From Topomyia yanbarensis (taxonomy: Eukaryota > Arthropoda > Insecta > Diptera > Culicidae), in the NCBI RefSeq assembly GCF_030247195.1, contig NC_080672.1:310380627-310444626 (forward strand): DNA of 64,000 bases, in the 5' to 3' direction. The position numbers were made by a program, and so were the translations under genes. Below the pieces are notes generated by a model that saw nothing but the letters and a program-made list of their open reading frames with translations, searched no databases and had not been told where the DNA came from. Below, piece after piece: positions 46,199 through 57,880 of the stretch. Numbering within the stretch: the stretch's first letter is position 1; each line of letters begins with the position of its first letter.

Positions 46199-46755
46199 GG
46201 TATGAATAATGTACATTAACATAGATTAGCTCTTACATACATGAATGGTGCAAAAGTCAAAGAAAAAAAAATGCCTGGAAGAACAGCTCATAAAAGAAAG
46301 AACGATGAATTTTATTATTCATTAAACTAATATACGGAATTTATAACTTCTATATTAATGATCTCCGATATTATTCAGATCAATGATCATATTCCTGAAG
46401 CCATCAAAGAACACAAAATAGATTTCTTCGTTGCGGACCGTTTTCTGATAATCACTAAACCGCAACGTTCGAGAGTCAGTGGCAATACGCAAAAATAGCT
46501 AAATATGACTACGAAGGTGTGCTTGGCGATAACACGGTAACTAGCATAATTCCTTGAAAAAGTCGCAATACATTCCGCCGAAATGTCGGATGTTTAGTAA
46601 ATGTTTCGTTTGGTAAATACTTCAAAGACTGGAAGCCGAACATAACCCCACCAACAGTCGTTAGTTTTTCTCACAATTTCAATATTTTCATACAATTGTA
46701 TTTATAGCCTTTTTTATTTCCACTAATATGTAGTCACAGTTTCTTTTTAACGACC
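46199..46755. other. Unassigned sequence
   Basis: No gene. AAATGTCGGATGTTTAG near 46580 has no partner. Confidence 0.45.
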
Positions 46756-47356
46756 TTCACTTAGCTACAGATTACTAAGTAGGGAGAGTTATGAAAATTT
46801 AGAGCCATAGTACTCAAGTGAGAGCAAGGATGTGAAATATACAGATCGGAAAACTAGAAGGGGCTTAAAATCTTACGGACTAATCTTTTGTCTTCTGCTG
46901 GCAAAAGTCGAGCTTAGGCAGCATTACTACGAATCGTTCAAGTCTACCAACATATCTCAAGGCAAAGACAGTTTGTCCCTTTTTACCATGAGAACCGACG
47001 GTATTTTTGCTGTCTCTCGTTAAAAGGCATGGTATAGCAAGCGTAGTGTTTTCTAAGCCGATAAAACCGAGTTTAAGGTTGAGAATCCTACAATAAAAAA
47101 CGCGCGATATTTCAAAACCTGTAGAACCTACATAGTTGGTGTCTTCAGAAGATATACTTATAAATATCTGATATACAACTTTGCTGTAGATACCATCTTT
47201 CTATCTCGTTCCATTAAAAAGTTGATAACAGCGCCGCTCTAGCGACTGAATTCCGAACTCACATGAAATGATCAAATGAAGCGCTAGATGTCACACAACA
47301 ACTTTGCCAAAGACACCATAACTCTAAAACGAAGGATAAGGAAAGGATGTGTTAAT

Positions 47357-47595
47357 TGTGGGTTAGCCCCTTTTGGACGCTAGGTACCTCCGGGGTTAGG
47401 CCCCGAAATACGAAAATACACTTGAATTGAAAAGTAGTACATGTAAGGATCTTATTTTTTCTAGAGAGCATGGGTCAATGAACAACTATTAAAATAATGT
47501 ATTTTTACAATTAAAACAATGTTATTTTGGAAATGTGGAAGTTTTTTCCATTTCCTGTAAAAAATGCAAAATGTGGGTTAGCCCCTTTTGGACGC
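47357..47595 (+). repeat. Two copies of GTGGGTTAGCCCCTTTTGGA
   Basis: The 20-mer and its extension occur at 47358 and 47572, inside the centre of element J, about 214 bp apart; the sequence between them is AT-rich. Meaning unknown. Confidence 0.65.
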
Positions 47596-48356
47596 CAGCC
47601 GTTCATTTAAACAGTTCTATTAATTAATTGGCATTTAAGGGGTCATCCACAAACAACAAGGAATAACGTTGAAGATATTAATGATGAAGACTTTAGGTTT
47701 TCAGCAAAGTTGTTAGCAAAAGCTTAATCTACTACTATATATCTCACTTTTGGGGAGATTAATCATTAAAAATGCAACACCTCGTTAAAGGGCTTGACCC
47801 AAATTTAAAGAATTAGACACCATTGATAGGTCGCACTATTTTGGCAAAAAAAAAACACTGTGAACTGGTGATTGCCGAAGATAGCACTAGCAGGGAAATT
47901 GAGAGACGTATTCTAGCAAGAAATTCTACTTACTTTAAGCTTCCAAAAACTCTTCAATCGAACAAATTACGCTTTCGCACGAAGCTAACTACCTACAAAA
48001 CGCTCTCGTGACCGGTTTTACTCTACAATCACGTAACCTGGTCTATACTGGCGGAGGACTGGTGCTTTCGAACAGTCGAGTGAGCTACGGAACGATCTAA
48101 GCAGTAGTCGAACAATCTATGGGTGGAAGATGGAATATGAAACGACGTATGAACCACGAACTGCAACAGTTGCTCCCAGGGCAGTTCTCATGATAAACAG
48201 GGACAAGTTTGTCTTTACCGTGAGACATGTTGGTAAACTTGAGTGATTCGTAGTAACACTGTCTAAGCTCGACTCCTGCCAGCAGAAGACAAAAGATTAG
48301 TCCGCAAGATTTTAAGCCTGTTTGTAATGACGCATAGGCCTGCTAAGCCAAGACAA

Positions 48357-48541
48357 GTTTCGGCTTCACTGTGTCTCATCGGCATAAACAGAACTTCTGC
48401 TCGAACGGGACATCGCGTTTGATCAGTCGTTCGATTGAAACACATAGTGTGTTTTAGTTTTAAAGGATTTGCGTCAAGCCGGCGCTAATCTATTCCGACA
48501 ATAAGTTAGTGTCGGTTTCTGATGAGGCGAAGCCGAAACGC
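48357..48541. mobile_element. Family K MITE inserted in an arm of J
   Basis: GTTTCGGCTTCACTGTGTCTC at the left and (reverse) GTTTCGGCTTCGCCTCATC at the right are imperfect TIRs. The opposite arm of J lacks this insert: there, AAACTAGAAGGGGCTTAAAA is continuous. Related ends occur at 13110 and 27076. Confidence 0.7.
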
Positions 48542-48673
48542 AACATAGTATGAAGCCATTTCTAGTTTTCCGACCTATATATTTCACATCTTTGCTCTCA
48601 CTTGAGTACTATGGCTCTAAAATTTTCATAACTTTTCCTGCCTAGTAATCTCTAGCTAATTGAATGTCGTTAA

Positions 48674-49640
48674 CCCTAGAACGTTGCACTGGGGTACAAA
48701 TGTACCCCACGTCTTTTTTGGAGCCATGCGAAGACGAGAATTCGGCATTTACAGACCTGTTAGCCTAACCATAATTCAATTTAGAGCTCCTAGTAAGAGT
48801 AGGAAAAGGTGGTATAGCCAGTTTGCTTATAGCATTCGTGGGAAACAGGTGTCAAAGTCAGCGTGGGGTACATTTGTACCCCAGTGTATGGTTGCCGTTA
48901 GCGTTTCGTCAGGTTTCGTGCTGTCAGTGGAAATGTGACTCGTGACAATACCAGTTTAAATATTGGTTGTTTTACTACGTAAGTAACAATTAGTGTTGTA
49001 TAATCGTTTTTAATCATTAATTCAATTAATTTAATTTAATTTTGAAGTAGAAGAAAAATTATTCCCATTTTTACTGATTTTTGTTTTATTGTTTTGTTTT
49101 TTAAAACAATGGCTTGCAAGTATAATTTGCGCACAGTAACTGCTGTAACAGTACGTTGCCTGTTACAAATGTATTACTGGTCAGAAATATTTCTTTCATT
49201 TCAATTTCCACCCCATTTTGGGGTATTTTCCAAAACTCGATTTTTAAACTTTCACTCTTCCAAATAATTGAACTTTTTCCAAAAATATCGAAATTCCATT
49301 TTATGCCGTTTCTAGACCATTCTTTCGAATTTTAGAGTAATTTGATTTATTTCAGATCGGTTGAAAATTAGCAAGGTAATAGTAATTTTTGTGAAAAAGT
49401 CTAAACCGCGATTTTTTCACTTTTTTGTTCAAACCAATTTATGCATCATTGATTCAATAAATTCCGTTTTTTAACTTACACAGCTGTTTTTGCAATTAAA
49501 AAATGACGAAGAAAATGACGTTGCAAAATTTTTTTTTTGTTAGCATTTTTACCAGCGAAAATTGCGATCAAACGTGTGGGGTACATTTGTACCCCAGTGC
49601 AACTTTCTGGGATGGAAAACGCAAGTGGAACGTTCTAGGG
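48674..49640. mobile_element. 967-bp piggyBac-type element E
   Basis: Flanked by TTAA at 48670-48673 and 49641-49644. Ends CCCTAGAACGTT and AACGTTCTAGGG are perfect 12-bp TIRs of the CCCTAGAA type known from piggyBac. Just inside both ends lies GGGGTACAAATGTACCCC or its near-identical inverse (48690-48707, 49576-49593), with a third at 48865-48882. The right end has about 28 extra bases between TIR and palindrome. No transposase: the plus frame 48660-48938 has no motif. Confidence 0.9.
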
Positions 49641-49644
49641 TTAA

Positions 49645-50160
49645 ACATTAAAAAGGAAAGTCTGACTACATAAGACGATAAAAAATATGAAAAAATGAAA
49701 ACTAACATTACAAAACTATAGCTCAAATCTTGGTTAACAACATTGTCGAAGACTACAAGTTTTCAAAAAAAAAAAAGCAGTTATAACGGTTTTAAAACTT
49801 ATGGTTCAAACCAATTGCAGAAATTCATGATTTCTTCCAACACTGTCAGTGCATTACCCACATCGACATTTTATAGTTAAATAAATGAGAATACATTCAT
49901 CGCAGGGATTGGTACTTTTGAATGAAATATTCAGAATGAATTACTGATTAATATAGACATATTCAGAAAATGAAAAGAGGAGGGGTTGTACTCCCCAGCC
50001 CCTTTTAAAGATTTTCTGGCATAAGATAAAAATAAATATATGTTTTAAAACCGTTACAATTATTTTTTGCTAGTTACTGTCTTCGACAAAGTTGTTAACC
50101 AAGGTTTGATCTATAGTTTGATATGGCTAGCTTTTTATAAAGATTAAATAGAGATCTTTA
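49645..50160. other. Unassigned sequence
   Basis: Two regions resemble each other in inverse orientation (CTTGGTTAACAACATTGTCG near 49731 and CGACAAAGTTGTTAACCAAGG near 50085), so this interval is probably another decayed inverted-repeat element. Confidence 0.5.
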
Positions 50161-50164
50161 TTAA

Positions 50165-50292
50165 CCCTTAAATGCGCAATGTTGTTTGAAAACAACATCC
50201 TGAAAATCGTCCAAAAATTATTGTATTAACGTGATATAGCTGTTAGACGATTTTCACAAAATTCTAAAAAAATTGATTTGCGCCTTTAAGGG
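50165..50292. mobile_element. 128-bp TTAA MITE F
   Basis: TTAA at 50161-50164 and 50293-50296. Ends CCCTTAAATGCGCAA and (reverse) CCCTTAAAGGCGCAA. Inside, GTTGTTTGAAAACAAC forms a small palindrome. Too short to code; a piggyBac-type non-autonomous element by its flanks. Confidence 0.85.
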
Positions 50293-50451
50293 TTAAAGTA
50301 AATGTATAATAATTAAAAATGATGATGATGGTCCCACCTCATACCCCCACAAAGGTGTGAGCTGAACGATTTATCTAGAAGATAATTAATAGTTTAACTC
50401 ATGACAAAACCAGTTAACAAAAAACGGACTGGTTCAATTTACTAATGATTG

Positions 50452-50602
50452 GTGGTGGACGTAGCGTAGTTGCTAAATCGATTGCTTTGTACGCAGCGCA
50501 CCTGGGCTCGAGTCCCGGCTACGCACATAAGATTAAAAAAATGTATTTTCTAACCCGAAGAGGTGAATGACCTTAAGGTTTATAATCGAAATAAAAAATA
50601 TA
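50452..50602 (+). mobile_element. tRNA-derived SINE (Feilai-like), full copy
   Basis: Head with A box TAGCGTAGTTGCTAAATCG, an anticodon-like stem-loop TTGC-TTTGTAC-GCAG and T-arm CTGGG-CTCGAGT-CCCGG (B box GGCTCGAGTCC). The body and tail CTAACCCGAAGAGGTGAATG and ATAATCGAAATAAAAAA follow. Imperfect flanking duplication TAATGATTG / TAATAATTG (50443-50451, 50603-50611). The name Feilai, a tRNA-related Aedes SINE, is from memory and needs an alignment. Confidence 0.85.
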
Positions 50603-50611
50603 TAATAATTG

Positions 50612-51137
50612 ACTTCCCATATTAAATTCCATAAAAACTTGAAACGCAATGCGCGAACTCAAGGAGCAACTAACCGTTTCCAAATATTGCACAGGTAATT
50701 GAGATCACAAAAGTAACTCAAAAAGTGCTGTGCTGAAAAATAACATATGTCGAGCCACTATACTCGACATAGGTCTAGAAACTCTACGGGGTTATCAAAT
50801 TAGCCACACCACCCCTTCAAATAATCCTTAAAACTAATCCGGCAGGTACAAGGAGTAGAGGTGCACAGCAAGCAAGTTAACTAGAGCATGTTCTAAAAAC
50901 GTGTATTAAAAGATGTCGATTGAATCATTAGATAATTTGTCACTCAGTTTAAACAATGTCAACTTCTTTCAGAAGATTTTTCTTAGATATTCAACAAAAT
51001 TGTGATAGCTACGATGACTGTTGAGACAATATACCGAACGCAGCTGGTTGAGTTGCTGTTCAAAATTAGAGTTCAGGGTTTTTAGGTAATTTAATGCTAC
51101 ATCCAATAATTTTAATACCACTGCATACAAAATTATA
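50612..51137. other. Unassigned sequence
   Basis: No gene; frame 50969-51196 on the minus strand overlaps element B2. Confidence 0.45.
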
Positions 51138-51139
51138 TA

Positions 51140-51454
51140 CACACCTAGAAAAAGTCGTGTAAATTTACGTCTCCTAAGCATGACATATATGAGCATCCAA
51201 ATTAATTGAATTTTACGTTTGATTTTAATTTTACATTACGTTGAATTTCGCAGATAACGTAATTTTACTCCACATATAGCGTTTACCCTGAATGGCAGGA
51301 AGTGTAAGTTTATGTCATTGAGCATGTAAAGTATATGTTTCAAGTAAAACTGAACGGAACACGGTAATGTTCCGTCAATTCGTAAGTTACGGTTTGTTAA
51401 ATTGTGTCATGATTACACTTACGTTAACGATAAAATTCATATTTTTTTGGTGTG
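51140..51454 (+). mobile_element. Element B, copy 2: intact 315-bp MITE
   Basis: Ends CACACCTAGAAAAAG and TTTTTTTGGTGTG. TA precedes it (51138-51139) and TG follows, read as a mutated TA. It carries the empty site for element A at 51334-51335. It matches the outer pieces of B1 in reverse orientation. Confidence 0.85.
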
Positions 51455-51499
51455 TGCATAGTTATCAATAAAATTGATATTACATTTCCGGTCTCATAC

Positions 51500-51790
51500 A
51501 CATTGGTCGAAACATGCCTTTGATAAGCCGCCCAAATATTTCTGCATACATTCTAGCTATAGTCGTTGACAACAATCGACATTAATAAGTTTTATCAGGT
51601 TTCAATAATATTTCAAGAAAAAAAGGATATACCAAAATTTAATTTTTCACTGTTTTCTGGCAGCACCGTATAAGAATCCAATTGCTCTAATTGCAATAAC
51701 TTTAGTTAAATCCGTTCATAAATTTATGAAAAAATCACGATTTTGTGAACTGAGCCATTTACGAAAACCGTCATCAAATTCTTAAAATTA
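51500..51790 (-). repeat. Diverged relative of element C
   Basis: AGCCGCCCAAAT, TTCTAGCTATAGTCG, AGTTTTATCAGGTTTCAATA and GGATATACC parallel the order of words in 45910-46130 (AGCCGCTCAAAT, TTCTGCTAGAATAAT, GTTTTATCAGTTTTTAATA). It is much more diverged than C1 and C2 are from each other and its ends were not found. Confidence 0.5.
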
Positions 51791-52659
51791 TGAAAAAGAA
51801 ACCTCGTCATAAATTAGTTAGCATTGAATGGATTCATGAATAGAATTCCAAGTTTCGTGAAATAGTTCACGATTTCGGGAGCAATCTAAACCGAAAGTTA
51901 TAGATTTTTGAAAACATTGTTTATAAACAAAATGCCTATAACAAGGTTATGAAGGGTCGATGGGTGTACGGTAGAGCTATCACCTTCCATCTTCATCTAT
52001 ATGCTTGTATCTATAGATGTAATAAATATATTGATTTACAATTTTTTCCATAAAAATTATAGCGTTCGGTTGGGCTTTAGAGCATTGCAAAAAAAGTTTT
52101 TTTGAGTTCTCAAAGGCCCCCCCCCTCTCATATTGTGAAAAATGTCAAAGTAAGCTCAGATGCAAAATTTCACATCATTTGGACAATTCTAGATCCCCGC
52201 CCACTTCGCCTGAAATATATTAAATGTTATAACTTTTGAGGTAGAACTCAAAAAATTACAATTTATACCTCCATAAATAAGCTAAATATTTGAATGGAGA
52301 TATTTCTGTTTCTCGAAAAATACGGGATATGGGGTACTGTGTCATTTTATCCCCAAAATCCCAATTTTTTTGATAACTTTTCTGCTCCGTGATGCAAATC
52401 ATACATATTTTGCAGTTTTTCTAATGTGAGAAAATTTCAGAAATCGAACAGAACCTTTTTGACCTTTGTCCGAATACGAGAAGTTGGGGTTATAGGGCTT
52501 TTTGTCATTCATATTAAATTTTATCATTTACTCGCGCATATATCTCTATTATTCTTCAATGTTCATAAACTGTACCTAGTTGAACGTGGAAAATCCTTAG
52601 GAACAAAATAAAAATATATTTGTTACCGGTAAAATTCAGAAACTTAAAATTTTCTGATG
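51791..52659. other. Unassigned sequence
   Basis: AT-rich; frame 52426-52611 has no motif. No gene called. Confidence 0.45.
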
Positions 52660-54080
52660 ATACATTTTTTCCACATATTGGATTATTCATTAGTTTGTAG
52701 AACTCATACGAAGTTGTCACCTAAAAGAGATGTGTAGCACACGGTTTTCATTTCTGCACGAATAAAATCTCGAATACCCTGAATAAATTATAAAAATAAT
52801 AAAACAAAGGAAATTAAAAAAATATTTCAGCACAAAAAAATGAAAAAAGGTATTATTCATAAAATGAGTAGGATGAATAATATAAATCAAATCAGTAAAC
52901 TGAATAAATCCAGCTCATTAAATGAAAATTTAGAAGCTTTGAAAAAATTAGAAGCGATAAAAAAGTTGATGGAATAAATACAATTGAGACAAATTAACAA
53001 ATTAGATGAAATATAATAATAAAAGAAATGATTGAACAGTATTAATAATATTAATGAAATGAAGTAACAGAATAAAATGTATGAACTGAAAAAAAGAATG
53101 AAATGAATTAAATGCTTTAATAATTTAAATTAATTAAACGAATCATTGAATTAATTAAATTTTGTTCATTAAAAGAAATGAATTTATTAAAATAATCGTA
53201 TCACCTAAATTAATCAAATAAAGTATAATAAATGTGTATAATAAAAAAATGAACAGTATGAATTAAATAAACAAAACTAGTCAAATGAATAAAATGAAAT
53301 AAATGGAAGAATTGAATGAAAAAAAACTTAAAAGTAAAAGTTATAATTGAAATAAATAAAATGAATGAAAAAGAATAAAAGTGTGTAATATGACTGAATA
53401 AATGAAAACAAAATAAGTAGTATAATAAAAAATATGGACAAAATTAATGAAATCAATAAAATAAGTAGTATGAATAAATGTTGAATAGAATTGATAAATT
53501 TAATAAAAATAAGAAAAAATAAAAGAATAAAAAGAATTGAAAGACAAAAATGTAAAAAAAAGTCAATATGAATAAAGCTATAAGATTAATAGAATAAATT
53601 AATATGTGTTAAATTAATAATTTGTATAAACTGATTAAATCGAGTGAATGGAAAAAGATAGGAATATTAAAATGAAGAAACTGAATAAAATGTATGAATT
53701 GTAAAAAGAATAAAATGTTCAAAATGAAAAAAAGTGAATAAAATAAGTTAAATGCATGAAATGAATTAACTGATCAGAATGGACCCAAAAAAATTAAACG
53801 AATACAATATATGAAATAAATAACAACTCAAGTGAACAAGATGAGTATAAATAATACTGAATGAAAAAATAACTAAAATAAAGAATTATTCAAATAAAAT
53901 AAATTAATAAAAAATAGGCATATTTGAGTCCCATTGCTTCAGAAAATTCTGAAATGTTTATGAAAATCCCATTATTTGAAGAATGGCTAATATCTTTATA
54001 GTGATTCAATTATTTTCTGTTTTCACCTCTTCCTGTTCGTCCTTCTTTTCTTGATGGTGTTGTTTAAGATTAAGGTGGAT
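52660..54080 (+). repeat. AT-rich core repeat, family S, copy 2
   Basis: Same flanks as 15820-17560 (ATTCATTAGTTTGTAGAAC, TCTCGAATACCCTGAATAAAT at left; TTCTGAAATGTTTATG, CATTATTTGAAGAATGGC, TTCTTGATGGTGTTGTTTAAG at right) in the same orientation, around about 1.1 kb of AATAAATGAAT-like DNA. No MITE is inserted in this core. Confidence 0.8.
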
Positions 54081-54561
54081 ATCATTGACAAGAACTGCTC
54101 GTAATTTTGTGCCAGTGTGGTGTGTGGTCGATGATGGCGGAATGTCAAAGGAAGTTTGCGCTGTTGGAGTAATTTTCTATTTCTTGAAATGTAAGTCCAT
54201 TCATTTTGATTAAATTACATTTATCTTACGTCAATTCAATCCCCAGAAACATCTAGTTTCATGTGTCCAGATTTTAAGAGATTGACTTTATCCTATTCGG
54301 TTACCAGGTCGGTTGGGCCAGATACTGATGAGACGAATTTGAAACTTAAATCTTTCACTTCCCAAAGTTATAGATTATATGTCCTTCACGCATTATTTTG
54401 AACCAATTTTCTTTTTATGGAATAGTATAACAAATGGTTTGTTAGACGACCCATTCTTCGATTGCACTTTGAGCTTATTAACAATAAGAACTTGTGTACT
54501 TGCGAGATTTCACTCGTCACCAGTTATTTACTTGTAAGCATAAGTCGTTTCTTTTTGGAGT
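54081..54561. other. Unassigned sequence
   Basis: CTGATGAGACGAATTTGAAAC at 54328 recalls a family K end. No gene. Confidence 0.45.
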
Positions 54562-54614
54562 TAGCTTGTACCAGGAACATATCCAGAGAAGGGGTATATT
54601 CCTGGTACAAGCTA
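54562..54614. repeat. Short strong hairpin
   Basis: TAGCTTGTACCAGGAA and TTCCTGGTACAAGCTA are perfectly complementary, extended by ATATCC/GGTATAT-like pairing, around a loop of about 8 nt. Too short and tight for a normal miRNA precursor; possibly a MITE relic. Confidence 0.75.
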
Positions 54615-54989
54615 CAATCCCCCTATAAAGCCATCCTCCATCTGCATTTTTGAAAAATTGACTAATGACTTTGCACTAGAGGGGTCAATTTAACCCGCTA
54701 GAGTTTTTATATAAAATAAAGTGGGTTCTAACTTAGCTTTTTTGGTGCATTCCAACCAGATTCTCATTTTCTTATTTTTGGATTTGCTAGAATGATGGAG
54801 TTTAGTTCAGATGGTTATAAGATACAAGTGTTAAATTTTTATATTGAAAAGTTTTCAATGTCAACCTTACTTTCATTAGTGTAATTAAAAACAATGCCAA
54901 TCGTAGCCAAATATCGATAAGCATAGAGCGGGTTTCATCATCTCTGTTCTCTTGACAAGATAGATACTGCATTGTGACGTTCACAACTT
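54615..54989. other. Unassigned sequence
   Basis: No gene or recognised element. Confidence 0.45.
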
Positions 54990-56900
54990 CATCCAACCAG
55001 ATCGCAACATTCCATAATAGTGACTGTACCCACTCGAATTACAGCTCCCGTAAAGTTTTCCTCCCCAAAAGCCCGGCTTCCTCTGGCTTCTACCTCCCCC
55101 CGTCTGAATAAACAAGAAACGCAAAACCAGCCCGCATTCCAGAAGTTTGCGCATCGCTGGCTGCACAGAGCTACAGCCCTCGCGATAATGGCTTCATGCA
55201 ATCGGGGCTAGATCATATTCCGCCATTTGTTCTAAAGTTACTAGAAAATATGCTTCTCGCTTGGCGTGACTTCAGCGGTACCACCCACTCCCGCAGGCAA
55301 CAACCAGCCGGCCCGTGGGGCAATTATTGCAGCTCCAGCACGAAGCTGCTCGTATCCTCGTACTCATCGGGGAGGTCTATTGGATCATACATCATACATA
55401 TAATTTGCCGTGTAGCGTCTGAGTAGAAACCACATCGACGGGTTGAGAGCAGATGGAATCCAGCCCATGCGATGTTATTATTCTTGAACTTGACTCTGGC
55501 CCGTGCATGTGCATGTGTGTAAGCCTACCTGCCTGAAGCTCATCCGAGCATGACTCTTCCAATGGTCGAGTGATCTGTACAATTACACTTGCACGCACAC
55601 ACACACACCGCCGTACGAAAGTGTTCTCTCGAGTTTGTGAAACTAGCCAATATCACGCTTTCCAGTGGATTAAAGTTTGCACATGCGCCACTAAGGCGAT
55701 CAGCATCGGCAACTGCGTCGGTGATCAGCAGCACAAAGCTGCTCATCACGTCGCAAAAATCCTTGACAATGACATTAAATAACATTGCTTGCGATAGTGC
55801 TCGTCGATCGTTCCAGCACCACCACCACCACCACCACTACAACGACAAACGGTCGTCCGATCTTTTGTTGACATTGGATATGTGCAATGCAAATTGCTGC
55901 TGAATTTGTCCGGGACTAGCTCGGAACACGTAATCATGGACGGGGCGGGTTTGTTTTTAAATTTAATCACTTACATCCGACGATGGTAGCTGCCGAGATT
56001 CGCTTCCTAGCGTCATCTCTGAGCTGGGTTGTCGCAGTAGTAGATAGGGTGACCAGTTTTATTTAAAATTAATTCAACCCACGAGTGCACGGGAGAAGAT
56101 TCCATAGCTGAAATCGAATGTCGGCAAATTCCGAGCAGCTTCAGTGAAAAATTACGAAGCATTAATTCGAATCATTTCGCAACTTGACCTCACCATTCCG
56201 ATCAAGCCAGCAGGGTAAAGGTTAAAGAACCCTCTTCCCGACCGATCGTGTATGATCGTACATATCCCAACAGAACCTGCCAAAACTGCCCAAAGCGAAA
56301 AATGTATGAAGCGATCAGCGCGTTTCATTACCACTCGCGAGCGATCATTTATTCCCGTACCGGGGCCGTTTGTTTATCTTTCGCTTCCATATCCACACAA
56401 GCAACAAAGCACACCATTACATAGCATGAAACCGCGGGCGAGAAGAACCTCTTAAGTGGGTATCCAAATAAATATAAATTTTTGGAAGTAATGGTTTCCT
56501 TGCTTGTTTTCCTTTTCGATATGTGTTTTTTTTCATTCCTTTCCTTGCCCGGGATAAGGGGCAAAACTCGCGCTTTTCAAATCCGTAAGAACCTGTGCGG
56601 TTGAAAAACGGTTGTTGAACTTTCGGTATTTTTGCTGGCTTGTCAGCTAGGTGGACGTGTGGAACCGCAGCACGGCTGTCACTCAGTTTGCGGTTGGGAA
56701 GCTAACCAAGAGTCAAGGTAGGTTTGGGAGATCTGGGTGTTCTTTTTTTCATTTCGATATGTTCTGTTCCTGTCTGAACGGGGGTATGGATGCGGGAGAA
56801 GGTAGACCTCCGGGGTTTTTTGTCAGTCGAAGTGTTTTGTTGGTCACACATTTGCATTTGGCTGCCACATTCAATTAGAAGTGAAACAAGACCGATTTGA
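54990..56900. promoter_or_regulatory. GC-richer, repeat-poor island 5
   Basis: No transposon match over about 1.9 kb; (CAC)n at 55813-55836 and (CA)n near 55596. Splice-donor-like sites are present on both strands: minus CAGGCAG|GTAGGC (exon side ends at 55529) and plus GTCAAG|GTAGGT (exon side ends at 56717, about 35 nt after an Inr-like CTCAGTTT). The minus frame 55540-55785 (81 codons) and others lack domains. Best read as promoter/5' UTR DNA. Confidence 0.4.
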
Positions 56901-57880
56901 TGTCATCTTGGTGAGTTGAAATACGTGTGGGATGATGTTTGCAAACTGTGGGTGGATTTTTTTTTTGGTTTAAATGACTAACGTAACTTTGTGAAATGAA
57001 TTGGGTGATTTTTTCCGGTGCAAACGCGCAGTTTGAGTTTTGAGCGTAGTTTTCAGTTCAAAATAAACATAATCACTGATCATCCTGCGTTGTTGTTGTA
57101 GAGGTTGACAGGATTATACTGCCTCTGTTCGCAAATCAGTTCCATAAAGATAGGAAACCACAGACAGACAATTTTTTTCGACTGAATATATCTTAAATTT
57201 TATCTTCTACAATCTAAACGGCAGGTTATCGTTAATGATCTTTAAACATAATTAATTTTACATAATTTGCATACTTCAAATCTAGAATTTAGAATAAATT
57301 ATAATTTGTGGTTTGTTGAACACAGTGACTCAAAACATATTTTTAAGATTTTAAATTCGTGTTTTAATATCTTCACATACATATGCAAACATAACAATGT
57401 TTGTATAGATTCGGCGAGATTCCTTTTTTTAAGAAATTGATCATAGTAGGCTATAGAAAATTTACCTAAGAAGATAACGCTTGATCGTCTTCAAGAAAGT
57501 TTTGGAGTAGAATATTGCAATAAATATTATCTAGTCTCTGTCACTCATAGTTTTCAATTTATGTGGCTTTCTTGTAACGAACTCCATAAATCCCAATTAT
57601 TATTTCTACCATTTTTTTGGATTTCTCGCGTACGGGGCTTTTTTTAACAAGACAAAATACACAACTTTGTCCAACAGACCAAATCACTGTGAAACGTTTG
57701 TCAAGAATTATTACAGGTTTTGTATTTATTTCAACAGGTTTTTGAACCCGTACAGTAAAGAACAATAGTAAAAAGTGATAGTAAAGTTTATACTAACAAA
57801 GCAAGTAGAAAAGTAATACGGCATTACGAATAAAAACCCTATAATAAAGTTTATGGGCAAATACTATCATTATGTCAAGC
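56901..57880. other. Unassigned sequence
   Basis: No gene or recognised repeat. Confidence 0.45.

Larger units (their letters stand above)
46756..48660. mobile_element. Element J: inverted arms around a 1.1-kb centre
   Basis: Left arm 46756-47010 pairs with right arm 48185-48660: GAGCCATAGTACTCAAGTGA with TCACTTGAGTACTATGGCTC, and ACTAATCTTTTGTCTTCTGC with GCAGAAGACAAAAGATTAGT. The right arm is longer because family K is inserted at 48357-48541. Frames at 46832-47023 and 48263-48445 lie in the arms. Confidence 0.8.
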
